From: Locusta migratoria
Taxonomy: Eukaryota > Arthropoda > Insecta > Orthoptera > Acrididae
NCBI GenBank assembly: GCA_026315105.1
Contig: CM048748.1
Coordinates: 25,448,078 to 25,512,077, forward strand
DNA length: 64,000 bases
Reading direction: 5' to 3'
Shown piece by piece: positions 54,740-64,000 of the stretch. How positions within the stretch are numbered: position 1 is the stretch's first letter; the number at the start of each line of letters is the position of its first letter. The notes under the pieces are model-generated. The model searched no databases and had not been told where the DNA came from. It saw only the letters and a program-made list of their open reading frames with translations. A program made the position numbers and the translations under genes.

Positions 54740-55105
54740 GGCTCGTTCTGTGTTGTGTGTGCAGTGCTACAGTGTGTTTTATCTGCGTCCACCGTTTAGA
54801 CAAGTGTGTCTCCGAGTGCTCGCCGTCCTGTTTTGATGTCATAATACTTGTTTTTAATGTCACCGTGGCTCTTTGTTTTAACTGACTATAAGTATTTTTA
54901 TCCATCTGTCAAGATTGAAAGTACTTCAACTTTTTCTTCATATCTATATTTTAATTCGCCATTGTTTTAACTCCGCTTCATGTTATCTGTCTTCACACCC
55001 ATGTTTTAATGTTTCTTTTGGCTGAAGAGCAGCACTCAATGCTGCTGCCAGCCAACTGGCATGTTTGTACCGGTGTAAAATTACAATAAAGAAAAAGAAA
55101 TTATA
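54740..55105 (+). mobile_element. LINE 3' UTR fragment, same family as 38059
   Basis: GGCTGAAGAGCAGC, TGCTGCCAGCC and the end TTACAATAAAGAAAAAG match the 3' UTR of the LINE at 38059-39021, here on the plus strand. Only UTR is present. The left edge at 54740 is approximate. Confidence 0.7.
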
Positions 55106-55109
55106 GATA

Positions 55110-55821
55110 CACATAAAATACAATGACCATTTGTTTGTGTGGTTGTTTGTTTATTTCTTTTAAATTCATAAAAAAAGTTTTATTGCTACCCTGATGAAAC
55201 TTTGTACTGTTAACGTCCAGAACAAAAGGAAGATCAATGACAACACAAAATTTCATATGTTGGATACGGAGTGTAACTTACAACAGATTTAGACATCGCC
55301 TGACCAATCGCCATGAAAATTCTACATATGTGTTTCTTTTTACAATGTCGAAGCAACCGTCTGGTCTGTCAGGGGTGCCCCAGAACAAACCTCGACACCG
55401 TTTCACTAAGTACCACTGAAGTTTTCATAGACACGTCAAGAAGGAGATATATCGGAGGAGACTGAACAGACGGGGAGATGGACAGACTGTTGGAGAGGAC
55501 GTGGGCAGTGGAAGGAACAATATGCCTAATATAAGCACACATCAGAAAACATACTGTATCACTGCGATTCAAGGGGTTCATGATCCCTTACAGATAAATG
55601 GAAGAGACTTATAAAAATATTTCAGTTGTCTTTATTATCCACGAAGACAAAAACTGACGAGTTTACGTAGGTAACCTAGAATTATGGATGTTGTCTTTCA
55701 AACTCTGGCATAAACCAGTACCACAAATATCCAGTAACACGTCATCTGGCAATGGAGTATGTCTGTATTTGTCGGCGTGAATATCCACTAAATAATCAAG
55801 GGACTGTTCATCGTCGCAGCA
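55110..55821. other. No recognisable feature
   Basis: No TE motif recognised. A few frames of 60-70 codons have no signature. Confidence 0.4.
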
Positions 55822-55888
55822 TGGAGCGCGTGGTAGCTTGCTGAGAGGGGTTCTATTCGTCCTTCGGCATGTTCGTTTGTGTGTGTGC

Positions 55889-55923
<35 letters not shown>

Positions 55924-56020
55924 GTCCGTAGGTTAGTTTAACTCAGTTTAAGTATTTTGTAAGACTAGGGAGTAATAACCAAAGATTTTAAGTCGCATAG
56001 ATTTACAACCATTTTATTTT
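55822..56020 (+). mobile_element. Degraded tRNA-derived SINE with (GT)n expansion
   Basis: GAGCGCGTGGTAGCTTGCTG and CGTCCTTCGGCATG recall the SINE head and B-box region. A (GT)n run (55876-55922) follows, then GTAGGTTAGTTTAACTCAGT, AGTATTTTGTAAGACTAGGG and ACAACCATTTTATTTTAT (tail). The dinucleotide run sits where other copies have short GTGT stretches. Confidence 0.65.
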
Positions 56021-56024
56021 ATCT

Positions 56025-56600
56025 TTTCAATGTATACCAGACATGTTTAATAGGGTACATGCCTGGAGAAGATGTAGGCCATTCTAATCTTACAATGTCG
56101 TTATCATGAAGGACCGTATTCACATGCGCGAGAATTGTAGTTCATTAAGACATATCCCTCACAGAAATGCTGCCAATTTGGTTGCACTATACGTCGTAGG
56201 GTATCCTAAATATACCGTATAGTCATTTAATTGCCTTCTATGAGCACCAGAGACATAGATGGGCCCACATAATGCCACCCAAAGACATTAGGCAACCATC
56301 ACCTTGCTCCACCTGGCCAATGGTGTCTAAGATGTTCAGTTTGACCATGTGACTCCAAACACGTCACTTACGATTGTCTGATTGAATCCAGACACGAGAC
56401 TCATCTGTGAACAGCACTTGATGCCAATTCCGATGAGTCTATTCAGCACTGTTGTGCCCGTCTGAACAGCGCTACACGGTGTTGGAAAGTCAAAGCTAGA
56501 CGACCTCGCCAAGGATGTCGGCAGTGGAGTTGATTGTCATATAGCCTAGTACCTATTACCTACGAAATACGACGTAGTGTGGCTTCTAGAAAAGAACATC
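56025..56600 (-). pseudogene. Tc1-like transposase relic
   Basis: Minus strand pieces: HCRHPWRGRLALTFQHRVAL (about 56460-56530), WHQVLFTDESRVWIQSDNRK (about 56370-56430; catalytic Asp in TDES), GGIMWAHLCLWCS (about 56230-56260), LHDNDIVRLEWPTSSPGMYP and IKHVWYTLK (about 56030-56110). These correspond to the Tc1 order HTH end, TDES, VWGG, LHDNA and SPDMNPIEHVW. The second and third boxes are degraded. The family is distinct from the two other Tc1-like elements here. No TIRs found. Confidence 0.7.
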
Positions 56601-56609
56601 GATCAACAT

Positions 56610-57265
56610 GGTCGCATTCTTCCAGGGTTCCTCCGATCTGAAATAAGTAGCGGCTGCTGAGGTAGCCTTTTGTGGCCAGAGTAAGTCATGGGGAGTTCCT
56701 GCATCTCCGTACCTTCTTCATGTCCGAATAACATCATTTTGGTTCTCTCGGAGCCTTTCGGAAGCTTCAGTATCTCCTGACACGAAGGACCAATGCGGAT
56801 ACGATGAAAGTTCGAAATTGACTTTCCAGGCATAGCAAAACTACAGTCAATACAAGCAGTGTGCTTCCTTGTGTTATGACTGTAACGGATTGGCGGCCTT
56901 ACGCATTCCATCTAGAATATCTCTGACCAGCTACTGGCGTAAACAGGTTTGTCTGTCTGCTGTTGTACAAGTATTTCAAATTGTTACTTCTCTTAACCTC
57001 GGTTGCATTATAGTCTACTGTGTTGTAATTCGTTTCGTCTCTGCCGTACGGCCTAGAGTTCCTGTTTTACTGAGTTAAAGGGGGAAGCGCCTTCGGCATC
57101 GAGAATTCAGCGCGGCTTTGCAATCGCAGCCAGCAGTCAAAACCGAAGCAACGAGCGTGCGCCGGAAAGGAAACGAAAATGAAATTTCTACAACTTAATC
57201 GTCTCATCCAGCATCAAAACCGCAAACTCTCACTTTCGAAAACGTGTTTTCACCAGAAAAATGTT
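56610..57265. other. Mostly unassigned; possible N-terminal part of the Tc1 relic
   Basis: A minus-strand frame of 102 codons (56603-56911) adjoins the Tc1-like relic but shows no clear HTH. The rest has no motif that I can name. Confidence 0.35.
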
Positions 57266-57268
57266 TGA

Positions 57269-57355
57269 TCGTCGACCGTATGTGATATCTTCTCTGGCAT
57301 CCCTATTTTTTTACTGTCGTCGACCGTATGTGATATCTTCTCTGGCATCCCTATT
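57269..57355. repeat. Perfect 39-bp direct repeat, 9-bp spacer
   Basis: The unit beginning TCGTCGACCGTATGTGATAT and ending GGCATCCCTATT occurs at 57269-57307 and 57317-57355 with no mismatch. The spacer is TTTTTACTG. Confidence 0.95.
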
Positions 57356-57399
57356 GCGCTTTGCTCGCACTTATTAGGAGGCATATTTTTACAAGAACA

Positions 57400-57893
57400 C
57401 TTGTTCATTGATAACTTCAAGGGGGTATTATGCTTATTAAAGATACATTGACAACGATAAAGCGCTTTAAATGTAACAAACCAAATGTAATATGCACTAG
57501 GTTCACTACAGGATTGCACTGTACATTGTCACTTTGCTTGTCCCGAACCTTTTTCCGTTGCACAGTTTTACGCGCTCGTCGGCGCTTGCCACGTGGCTCA
57601 CTACATAGTTTTGCAGTAGGTGCAGAAGTTTGTTCTTGCATTTGAAAGCCAGCAGAAGCACAGTTCAAGTCTACAGCGTGTATGACATTTATTGCATGCA
57701 CTGTTCTCGCACTTTGCGGAGCACTGTTCCTAACGTTACTGTGTTTTGAATTTACATTCTGCATACACACTGACTGTACATGTCCTGATTTGCCACATTG
57801 ATAACAGATGGCGTTGCGACTTGGGCATTGCGCACGCTTGTAGCGAGATACACACTGGGGGCAGGACTTGCGAACATTTTTCTGAAATGAATT
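57400..57893 (-). pseudogene. Retrotransposon gag zinc-knuckle and protease-start fragment
   Basis: The minus strand reads VRKSCPQCVSRYKRAQCPSR, followed by CYQCGKSGHVQSVC (C-x2-C-x4-H-x4-C), then a variable Ser/Thr/Lys-rich stretch (ARKTVQRKKVRDKQSDNVQ). It ends near LLHLKRFIVVNVSLISI, where such polyproteins begin the aspartic protease. The double Cys-motif layout is typical of some Ty3/gypsy gag-pol proteins. A cellular zinc-knuckle protein cannot be excluded, but no exon boundaries are evident. Confidence 0.6.
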
Positions 57894-57894
57894 G

Positions 57895-58870
57895 GTTGTT
57901 AATACTTTATTATTAGAGCAGAAGATTGATTTTAATCACTTGGTGATCATCTTCAGTGAATCTTCAAATTATAGAAGAGATCACAAAATCAGTACAGAGC
58001 TCAAATACAATATAAACTTGAATTCAATTCCAAATACAATATACAGTGAGAATACATACCAGGTATTGTGAATGCAATGAGTATAAATTGAAAAATTAAC
58101 TGCAAATGTGTTGGAAATCAATTTCAGAAACATAACAATGCAGCGCTAGAGATTCGGATGGAGCGAGCGAGCTGCTTACGAAAGACATATAGTGCTGCTG
58201 TAGGGGTGGTTATTATTATTATTATTAACGCCCTCTAGTCCATAGATATTCCACTAACAGTTTTATACGTTTTCAGTTATAGATAAAATAACATGTAGTT
58301 TTACATACAAGTTGTACAAGATGAGTAACATATAAAATGAAAAGTCACAATACAGAAAACATCAGAAAAAGAATATGACGGTAGGCGCCTTCTGTCAGCT
58401 ATATACTAACGTAGTACGTTATTTCAAACATGAACAATCTAAATGAAAATTACTATGAAGGATAGTACCGTTTTTGCATTGATCATAGCTATGTTGCAAA
58501 GTATTAAAAAAAGAAGAAGAAGAACAAAGAGATACAGTTTTCAGTTTCATGATATAGTAACGAATGTTAAATGCAGCAGTATCTCGTTTTATGTGATCGA
58601 AGCACGTTACATAGAAATGACAAAGTTACCGTGCAATACAAAGAATACATCAGTCAGAAAAACAGAGTATGCATAAAACATGGAAGCAAAAAGGTAAAGC
58701 AATACCGGATAGTGCGATTTAATGCTAAAAATGTAAAATAAAATAGCATGGCGAAAGAAAGCAGATACCATTAAATGTAGGTGACGACTTGGGAATGTAC
58801 CAGCAGTGTGAGCATACTGTGTATGGAGATATAAGGACCAAACATTGTAGATGTTACATGGAACACAATG
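57895..58870. other. No confidently assigned feature
   Basis: GATTTTAATCACTTGGTGAT followed by CATCTTCAGTG (57930-57960) resembles half of a foldback repeat. There is a (TTA)n run at 58211-58229. No coding match. Confidence 0.4.
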
Positions 58871-58900
58871 AACGGAGTTTTTGTTTTAATTGGCGTTCAG

Positions 58901-59270
58901 TCATGATGAAAACAATTCCAAAAAATGTGAACTTTCTGTCAGAGTCTGCTCGTTGAGTATAATGACGGCATGCACCTTTTGGTGGACAAATATTTCCATC
59001 TCCTCAAGGATATCCAGACATCTTCCCTTTGGCCCCCTATGCAAGAGTTTTAATCAGTTAGATCAGGGGGTGCGTGCCCTTTAATCACCAGATGTGCAGC
59101 GAAATGTATCTGCAGTATCTTTCCTATCCAACGCCACGTGCTCACGAAACCTTGTTTCTAGTCTTCAACCAGTCTTTTCGATATGAAAAGCATTACATTC
59201 AGCACATGAAATTTTATACACACCTGATTTATGTAAAAAGCTAGCTTTGTGAATATTATAAACCAGGACG
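58901..59270 (-). pseudogene. Penelope-like element GIY-YIG endonuclease relic
   Basis: One minus-strand frame, with internal stops, reads SFLHKSGVYKISCAECNAFH, IEKTG-stop-RLETRFREHVAL, then LLHRGPKGRCLDILEEMEIF and IILNEQTLTESSHFLELF. GVYKISCAEC..FHIEKTG corresponds to the GIY-YIG endonuclease core (GVYKLxCxxCxxxYIGKTGRxFxxRxxEH). LDILEEMEIF and LNEQT are the following conserved blocks of Penelope-like retroelements. The second motif is FHIEKTG rather than YIGKTG, so it is degraded. Upstream sequence to about 59700 may hold the end of the RT but was not resolved. Confidence 0.75.
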
Positions 59271-59274
59271 TACT

Positions 59275-60080
59275 GTTACACGAGTTGTTTTTTTCAAATG
59301 TGTTTCCATTTATAAGTAACGCTCTCATAGTTAGCAGAATGTCTAAATAGGGACGCATAATAGCTGACATCAGATATATTCTAAGCCTCGCCCAGGTCAA
59401 AAGATTTCATAAAACAGTATTTCGTCGTACTCCTTAATACGTTTTCTATGGTTTAAGGAAAGTACCATTCACGATTAAGATTCCCTATGTCTACATTACC
59501 ATGAATGAGCTGTGTGCCACCATTATAATGCTTTTCGTCATATGAAGAAAAATTGTGGGCTCTTACAAACTGAAAGGCGAATGCGAATTTCCTGCTCTCA
59601 TATGTAGTGGTGCTACACAACAGTCTACGTAGTCTGAAAAAAGAACATACATCCGTCTAATTTGCTATCGAACCGGAAATATCATCCGAACACAATAAAA
59701 GCCGATGATGTTATCGCGATTTTAATAAAGAAACTGTCGACAACTTACTCAACACCAAAAATAGTAATTCTTCCAATGAATACCAGCTCAGAAATTTGGC
59801 AAATGAAACTGACTTTATAACAGTAACTGACATAGATGAAATTAGTGATCTGCTTCACTTTCAATTAACATTATTTGTATCATACTTTTTATCATAATGT
59901 AGACAAAATAATATTCACCGAAATCATCAAATATATAAAAATTAAATATAGTAAGTTTTTCTGATATATTAACTGTATCTGGTGCGACAGAGCAAAAATA
60001 TGAGATGACTGATACAGAATTCGAATCTGCCAGGAAATGGCAGCTAAAAGACATAAGAGTGCGTCATGTCTATGTTATAA
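59275..60080. other. Unassigned, possibly upstream part of the Penelope relic
   Basis: No RT motif was established. AT-rich with short frames only. Confidence 0.35.
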
Positions 60081-60119
60081 AACAACGGTACAGTCACCTC
60101 GATACTTGTGAAATCAATA

Positions 60120-60880
60120 GCACACATTTGGCAATAGCAAATACAATTACAGCCACTTGGTCTCTTCGAAATCGAATGTGGTGTATACAAACAAATCAGT
60201 TCGGCATTTCCAAATTGATATTGCTTTCATCCAAGACTCATATTGTTATAAACAAGCCGTAGTGGGAAGCACCAGACACTACGAGATATTTAGCGCAGGT
60301 AGTACTAGGAAAAGGGCAAAAATACTAATAACCAATAAAGATAATGAAAAGTTACTTGTGTCATGACGACTCAGTTTTTGTAGAAATAGTAAAAGATAAA
60401 CTGCAATTAATCATATCAAGCACGTAAGTAGATTTGTAAAAACCCATAACAGATCATCCGATAAAAATGCATATGATAGCGTACAGCACTGCAGTTGATT
60501 TGGTGATTACTATGGGTATCAATACAAGATCTAGCATCTGGCATGACCCTGTAACAAACTCTAGAGGATCTGGAAGTATTTTTGGCCTCCAATAATCTAT
60601 ACCTACTGAATGAGGGGAATAGTGGAGCAACCTCTAGAAGCAGTCAAAGAAAGAGCACAGTTGATTTAATTATAACCACTCCTCATTAACTACCGAGGCT
60701 ACGCCAATGAAACTAGTAAAGAAGAGAGATGTTCTGATCACAAGTTTATAATTTTCAACAAAGAAGTGTCCCCCAGGACAGATGCTAAAAGTATATTTCA
60801 CACTAGGACGATAAACATAGAATTCGAAGGCTATTTGGTGGGAGAGATTACACACAATTATTTGCAAAATACGGACTCAG
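60120..60880 (+). pseudogene. R1/Jockey-type LINE endonuclease, broken
   Basis: Readable blocks: FQIDIAFIQDSYCYKQAVVG (about 60205-60265; equivalent to the motif with the catalytic Glu in members that read IQEP, here QDS), MGINTRSSIWHDPVTNSRGS (about 60510-60570; usually DANAxSxxWHD) and FLASNNLYLLNEGN (about 60580-60620). RKSTVDLIITTP (about 60650-60680; the IDLTxxS block) and a SDHKFI-like site (about 60738) follow. At least three frame changes and several stops occur. Catalytic Asp and Glu positions are altered. Confidence 0.7.
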
Positions 60881-60997
60881 ATAACTAGACCGGAATCTAA
60901 TAGAAAAAAACATCAAACTGAAATACGTACTGAAACTCTCATTACTGAATTTGTAGCTGTCTTCGAAGCTTCTTGCATTAACCCTCCTACTACCACT

Positions 60998-61192
60998 GGG
61001 GTCAATATGACCCCATAAGCACATGTGAAATCTATATCTCCCTTATTTTCAATGCGATTATTTTCAAAATTTATGACTTTGTCTCTCTAACTTGCTTGTA
61101 TGCAATGACATATTATTCAGTTTTACATTTACAACATATCAAAATTTATTCATGGATTATGCACTGAGTACCACTGGGGTCAGCATGACCCC
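60998..61192. repeat. Repeated 17-bp palindrome inside piggyBac left end
   Basis: GGGGTCAATATGACCCC (60998-61014) and GGGGTCAGCATGACCCC (61176-61192) are two copies of the same motif. A third, GGGGTTATATTGACCCC, is at the right end (62221-62237). The spacing suggests transposase or host factor binding sites, which is an inference. Confidence 0.9.
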
Positions 61193-61406
61193 AATCTAAA
61201 ATTTTGTTTTGTTTCTTGAATGTAACATTATAAAAACAGAACAGCGAATATTACGTTGAACAGATGTTATAGGAAACACCTGCAACAATGAAACTAACAC
61301 TTTCCACTTCTTATTTATACCCATTGTTGTCGTTTCTTTCCTCAGCAGTTGTGTGTTGCCTCAGTTGTTGCTAGTGTTTTGTCGCAGCGTGTGAAAGAAC
61401 TACATT

Positions 61407-61688
61407 ATGTCTAGAAAACGTCTGAGTAGTGTTGAAATACAAGCAATTTTGAATGAAGAAGAGAAATTAGGAGATACTGCGTCTGATGACGACGAAGAGG
61501 TTGATGGTGTTATTTCTGGAGGTAGTGAATCAACTGAAGATTCTGATGAAGACGTTGGAGATTTGCTGAGTACTATGCATTTCAGGGAGGAAATAGGTGA
61601 CGGCAAAGCAGCGAAACCTATTATAATCCTAGACTATAATGCACCAAAATCAGGTGTAGACACTATGAACAAGTTAGTCAGAACCTAA
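61407..61688 (+). pseudogene. piggyBac transposase, N-terminus joined to C-terminal region
   Basis: The frame begins MSRKRLSSVEIQAILNEEEK and passes through an acidic segment (ASDDDEEVDGV, STEDSDEDVGD) typical of piggyBac N-termini. It then jumps directly into KPIIILDYNAPKSGVDTMNK, the late block found in family members as LDYNxxKGGVDxxDxMxxxY. About 350-400 residues containing the catalytic Asp triad are missing between them. The frame ends at LVRT followed by TAA where family members have Tyr. In the next 90 bases TTKRMTRRWPMMIF is readable. The ATG at 61407 follows an A-rich leader and fits the family start. Confidence 0.88.
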
Positions 61689-61941
61689 ACCACAAAACGT
61701 ATGACAAGAAGATGGCCCATGATGATCTTTTTATAATATTTTGGATATTAGTGCCCTGAATGCTTTCATAATTTGGTTGGACTTAAATCCTGACTGGAAT
61801 AAAAAAACCAACTACAAAAGAAGATAATTTCTTCTGGAACCGGGAACAAGTCTAGTACAGAAAGACAGAAGTCAGCGCAGCAAAATTTCTCTGCCTCGTC
61901 CTCCTCCTCCTTCAGCACAAGTGGATACGGGGGTAAAACGT

Positions 61942-62088
61942 GGATGGTGCTACCTGTGCGAAAGTTCAGTGGATAGAAAACATCCAGAAACGTGCAGAAG
62001 ATGCTTTTCCTTTGTCTGTAAACACCATTCAGACATTCTTTGTTTTAAATGTAAAGAGATGTTTTGTTTTACATGTAAGGATCTATAA
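61942..62088 (+). pseudogene. piggyBac C-terminal Cys-rich domain fragment
   Basis: In a different frame from the N-terminal ORF the sequence reads GWCYLCESSVDRKHPETCRR, CFSFVCKHHSDILCFKCKEM and FCFTCKDL before a TAA. The C-x2-C ... C-x2-C ... C-x2-C spacing is the zinc-binding domain at the end of piggyBac transposases, which binds the terminal repeats. The domain itself looks intact even though it is out of frame. Confidence 0.8.
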
Positions 62089-62309
62089 GATCAAGTGTTG
62101 AGACAAGATCTGTAAGTGCTTATATATCTACTTCACCTGGTTTCAATCACTAATGTATGCTTTTGTGTTAGTTCATTAAAATAAATTAAATATTGCCAAT
62201 ATATCCCGTGATAATTACTTGGGGTTATATTGACCCCAACAGTAATCAGTGTAACAAAAAAATTCTGGTAGTAGGAGGGTTAAACCGTTTAAGACACAAA
62301 ATCACATGA

Positions 62310-63560
62310 ATCTCATAAACTAAAGATCTGTTCTAATAGCAATGCGAAAGAGAAACGATGCGTTAAGGCGGGTTTATTACAGGTCAAGAGGAATCTAATA
62401 GCTACGTGAAATGCGACAGCAAGAGTAATGTAAAGAGAAGAAAGAATTCTATTCGGAAAGCTATAACACATTCCTGGAACAATATTGCAGCCTGAAACCA
62501 ACCAAAAATTCTTGGAACGCAGTCTGTCGAATTGCATCAGGGAAAATAAGAACATGGGAGAAGCGGAAAGTTAAAAAGAAAGTTTCAATCTTTGCAGAAC
62601 ATCTACTCACAGAAAACCATACGACGTGGACTGTGAAATCTTACATTCTATAAGGGAAAGCAAAAAGATGTCACCACTGGAAATACTAGAGATCAATGAA
62701 CGTATGGCAGAAGACGCAAGTATAGTATTGAATGATCTACGGCCTAAGAAGCCGAAAGCCGGTTAGTGACTCAAAAATAATTTTTCATAACATCAGGATT
62801 TATTCCTTTTTGATATTATCAAGTTCTGTCAAGCAATGACGGAAAATTCAATTAATCTTAACAATATTGCCATAACAAATCTAGAAAAAAAGCGATAATA
62901 CGACCAAAGACTTAACAGAAAATACCACCTGCATACTCGAATATGTTTTGTCTTAGAACGACCACTCACAAGATGTGGAATATCATAAATTAGTAATACC
63001 TAAAACGCAGCGAAGCAAAATAATGGTAGTTTTTACACAAACCCAAAAAGATTCCACGATAACGAACTTCCCCGCAAACAAATGGTGTTAGTAGTTAGTC
63101 GAGTCCACAGCGGTTTTCCCAACTACCTCACTCCCTAATAACGCCTGCCTTTCGAGGTTGTGTAAAAGAGCCAAAACAGCACCAAGTGTCAAACCTCGCA
63201 AACAACGGAGAAGTGTCCTCATTCCGTCCCTTAACCTTCTGTATGCAGAAGAAAACGTACTGGAAAAGCTGTTAGCAAACAAAATTATACATCGCGTCTT
63301 CTCCAATAATATCTTAATCAAGAATCACTATTGATTTATTCCACAGAAAGGAACGGTTAATGCAATGTTGGCAGTTAAGAATTTCATACAGGAACGTTTA
63401 AAATAAGGTACGAAATAAGGGTCAGACTGGACGTTTAAGGATAGTCTGTTGTAGTTTGGTGACCAAGAATTCTGTATTTCATTGCTATAGAAGCATATTA
63501 AACTTCGCTAAAACGTGTTTCAGTGGCTTAATGGCATTATTGGCGTTAAACATCAGAAAA
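62310..63560 (+). pseudogene. R1-type LINE reverse transcriptase, N-terminal part
   Basis: Blocks in order: KRNDALRRVYYRSRG (about 62350-62390), EFYSESYNTFLEQYCSLKPT (about 62450-62500), NSWNAVCRIASGK (about 62510-62550) and EVSSFRPLNLLYAEENVLEK (about 63210-63265). The last is the NxxxxRPISLL equivalent of RT motif 1, followed by LLANKIIHRVFSNNILI. IPQKGTVNAMLAVKNFIQER (about 63342-63400; QxGFxxxxSTxxA equivalent) comes last. The palm catalytic motifs were not seen. A stretch around 62735-62800 resembles half of the small foldback repeat and may be another insertion. Confidence 0.7.
62735..62800. repeat. Half-unit of a foldback repeat
   Basis: GGCCTAAGAAGCCGAAAGCC followed by GGTTAGTGACTC resembles one arm of the foldback at 53765-53944 (AGGCCGAAAATTGATTC region). 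No partner arm is adjacent. It falls inside the R1-like relic. Confidence 0.4.
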
Positions 63561-63845
63561 GGAAGCGAAAATACTAAGACAATGACTTGATTGTGATGGT
63601 CAACGTAAAGACAGTCGCTATCGCTGAGGAGAACTGCAACAGAGGAATGCAACACGAAGCAAGAAAATCTGATTTAATGATCAAAAATCGATAATAATGC
63701 CGATAATAGAGAGAAGAAAAAAGACAAAGCAACAGCTAATAAATCTTAAACGTCTTCCCATTCCATTTTTGCGAGCTATGTTACAGCAACCGTGTTACAT
63801 CAAATTCGTGAATAAAAGAATGACTTGGTTGCAAACAGTTTTATT

Positions 63846-64000
63846 GGATGACGCGTTACGTCCGGTTAGATTATCTTCGGATGTCTTGTCTGATGTATCT
63901 GTATCACAGATGAGGTCTTCAAATGTGTACATTTGGACGCGTTTCGCCCTGTCAGGGCATCTTCAGATATCTTGTCTGATGCCCCTTTACCATAGATTAG
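63846..64000. repeat. Diverged tandem repeat running off the window
   Basis: Two units of about 85 bp start at about 63846 (GGATGACGCGTTACGTCCGG) and 63931 (GGACGCGTTTCGCCCTGTCA). Both contain ATCTTC, GATGTCTTGTCTGATG or GATATCTTGTCTGATG. The array may continue beyond 64000. The 290 bases before it (63560-63845) show no feature. Confidence 0.6.

Larger units (their letters stand above)
60982..62279 (+). mobile_element. piggyBac element, internally deleted, in TTAA
   Basis: The ends CCCTCCTACTACC (60982) and GGTAGTAGGAGGG (62279) are 13-bp inverse copies. Both are flanked by TTAA (60978-60981 and 62280-62283), the precise piggyBac target. Length is 1,298 bp, about half that of an autonomous element. 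Its ORF keeps the two ends of a transposase but not the catalytic middle. The insertion splits an R1-like LINE. Confidence 0.93.
60085..63560 (+). mobile_element. R1-clade-like LINE, interrupted by piggyBac
   Basis: An endonuclease region (60120-60880) and an RT N-terminal region (about 62310-63560) lie on the same strand on either side of a piggyBac element in TTAA. Removing that insert restores the expected endonuclease-to-RT order. Coding capacity is heavily eroded. The 3' part of the RT and the tail were not found before 63560. Confidence 0.65.

Overview
The window reads as non-coding, repeat-dominated nuclear DNA from a large insect genome. Orthoptera (locust or grasshopper type) is the most likely source. 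That placement is an inference: it rests on my recognising tRNA-derived SINEs with a GGATTCGAACC-type B box, a Tc1-type element and an RTE-type LINE that are abundant in such genomes. No database search was run. Sequence is AT-rich, every coding match belongs to a transposable element, and almost all are broken by stops, frameshifts or deletions. I found no host gene exon, rRNA, functional tRNA, CRISPR array or bacterial-style operon.

Layout, left to right. 1-3.1 kb: a tRNA-like fragment, then a decayed Ty3/gypsy pol on the minus strand. 3.1-4.5 kb: a CR1/Jockey-like LINE (minus) carrying a 48-bp SINE tail. 5.8 kb: a second SINE tail. 6.5-7.85 kb: a complete-length Tc1-like transposon. 8.16-10.36 kb: two 3' halves of another Tc1-like family, back to back, around a LINE. 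11.9-13.1 kb: a pogo-type transposase relic. 14.8-15.7 kb: an element with long terminal inverted repeats holding tRNA-like sequence and a large hairpin. 17.9-18.4 kb: a foldback element. 21.4-21.9 kb: a Helitron helicase remnant. 22.5-25.5 kb: a LINE tail, a tRNA-like sequence, a deleted gypsy LTR/gag and a mariner.

27.4-29.6 kb: a tandem duplication, a 1.1-kb foldback and a near-perfect palindrome. 30.4-32.3 kb: a mariner relic with a SINE inside, a TA microsatellite and a DDE transposon with TIRs of about 110 bp. 33.4-34.7 kb: an RTE LINE split by two SINEs that keep perfect 11-bp target duplications. 35.9 kb: a foldback. 38.06-39.02 kb: a 5'-truncated LINE with a perfect 11-bp duplication. 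39.4-40.65 kb: a transposase relic split by a SINE with a 13-bp duplication. 41.6 and 47.1 kb: two copies of one LINE family in opposite orientation. 42.4-42.9 kb: two opposed SINEs. 45-46.2 kb: a third CR1/Jockey-like copy. 49.0 kb: a mariner fragment. 50.45-53.7 kb: a nearly full-length RTE LINE, the best-preserved coding unit here. 53.8-56.6 kb: a small foldback, two SINEs, a LINE 3' UTR and a Tc1 relic. 57.3-57.9 kb: a tandem repeat and a gag zinc-knuckle fragment. 58.9-59.3 kb: a Penelope-like GIY-YIG endonuclease relic. 60.1-63.6 kb: an R1-clade LINE interrupted by a piggyBac deletion derivative in TTAA. The window ends in a diverged tandem repeat.

These sequences do not form a pathway. 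They record nested insertion: older transposase and LINE relics were hit by LINEs, and then by SINEs whose target duplications are still intact. The most unusual items are structural: the inverted Tc1 pair, the tRNA-like/hairpin TIR element, the large foldbacks, the piggyBac with a thrice-repeated palindrome inside a LINE, and the Penelope and Helitron remnants. Nothing here supports a claim of a new functional system.
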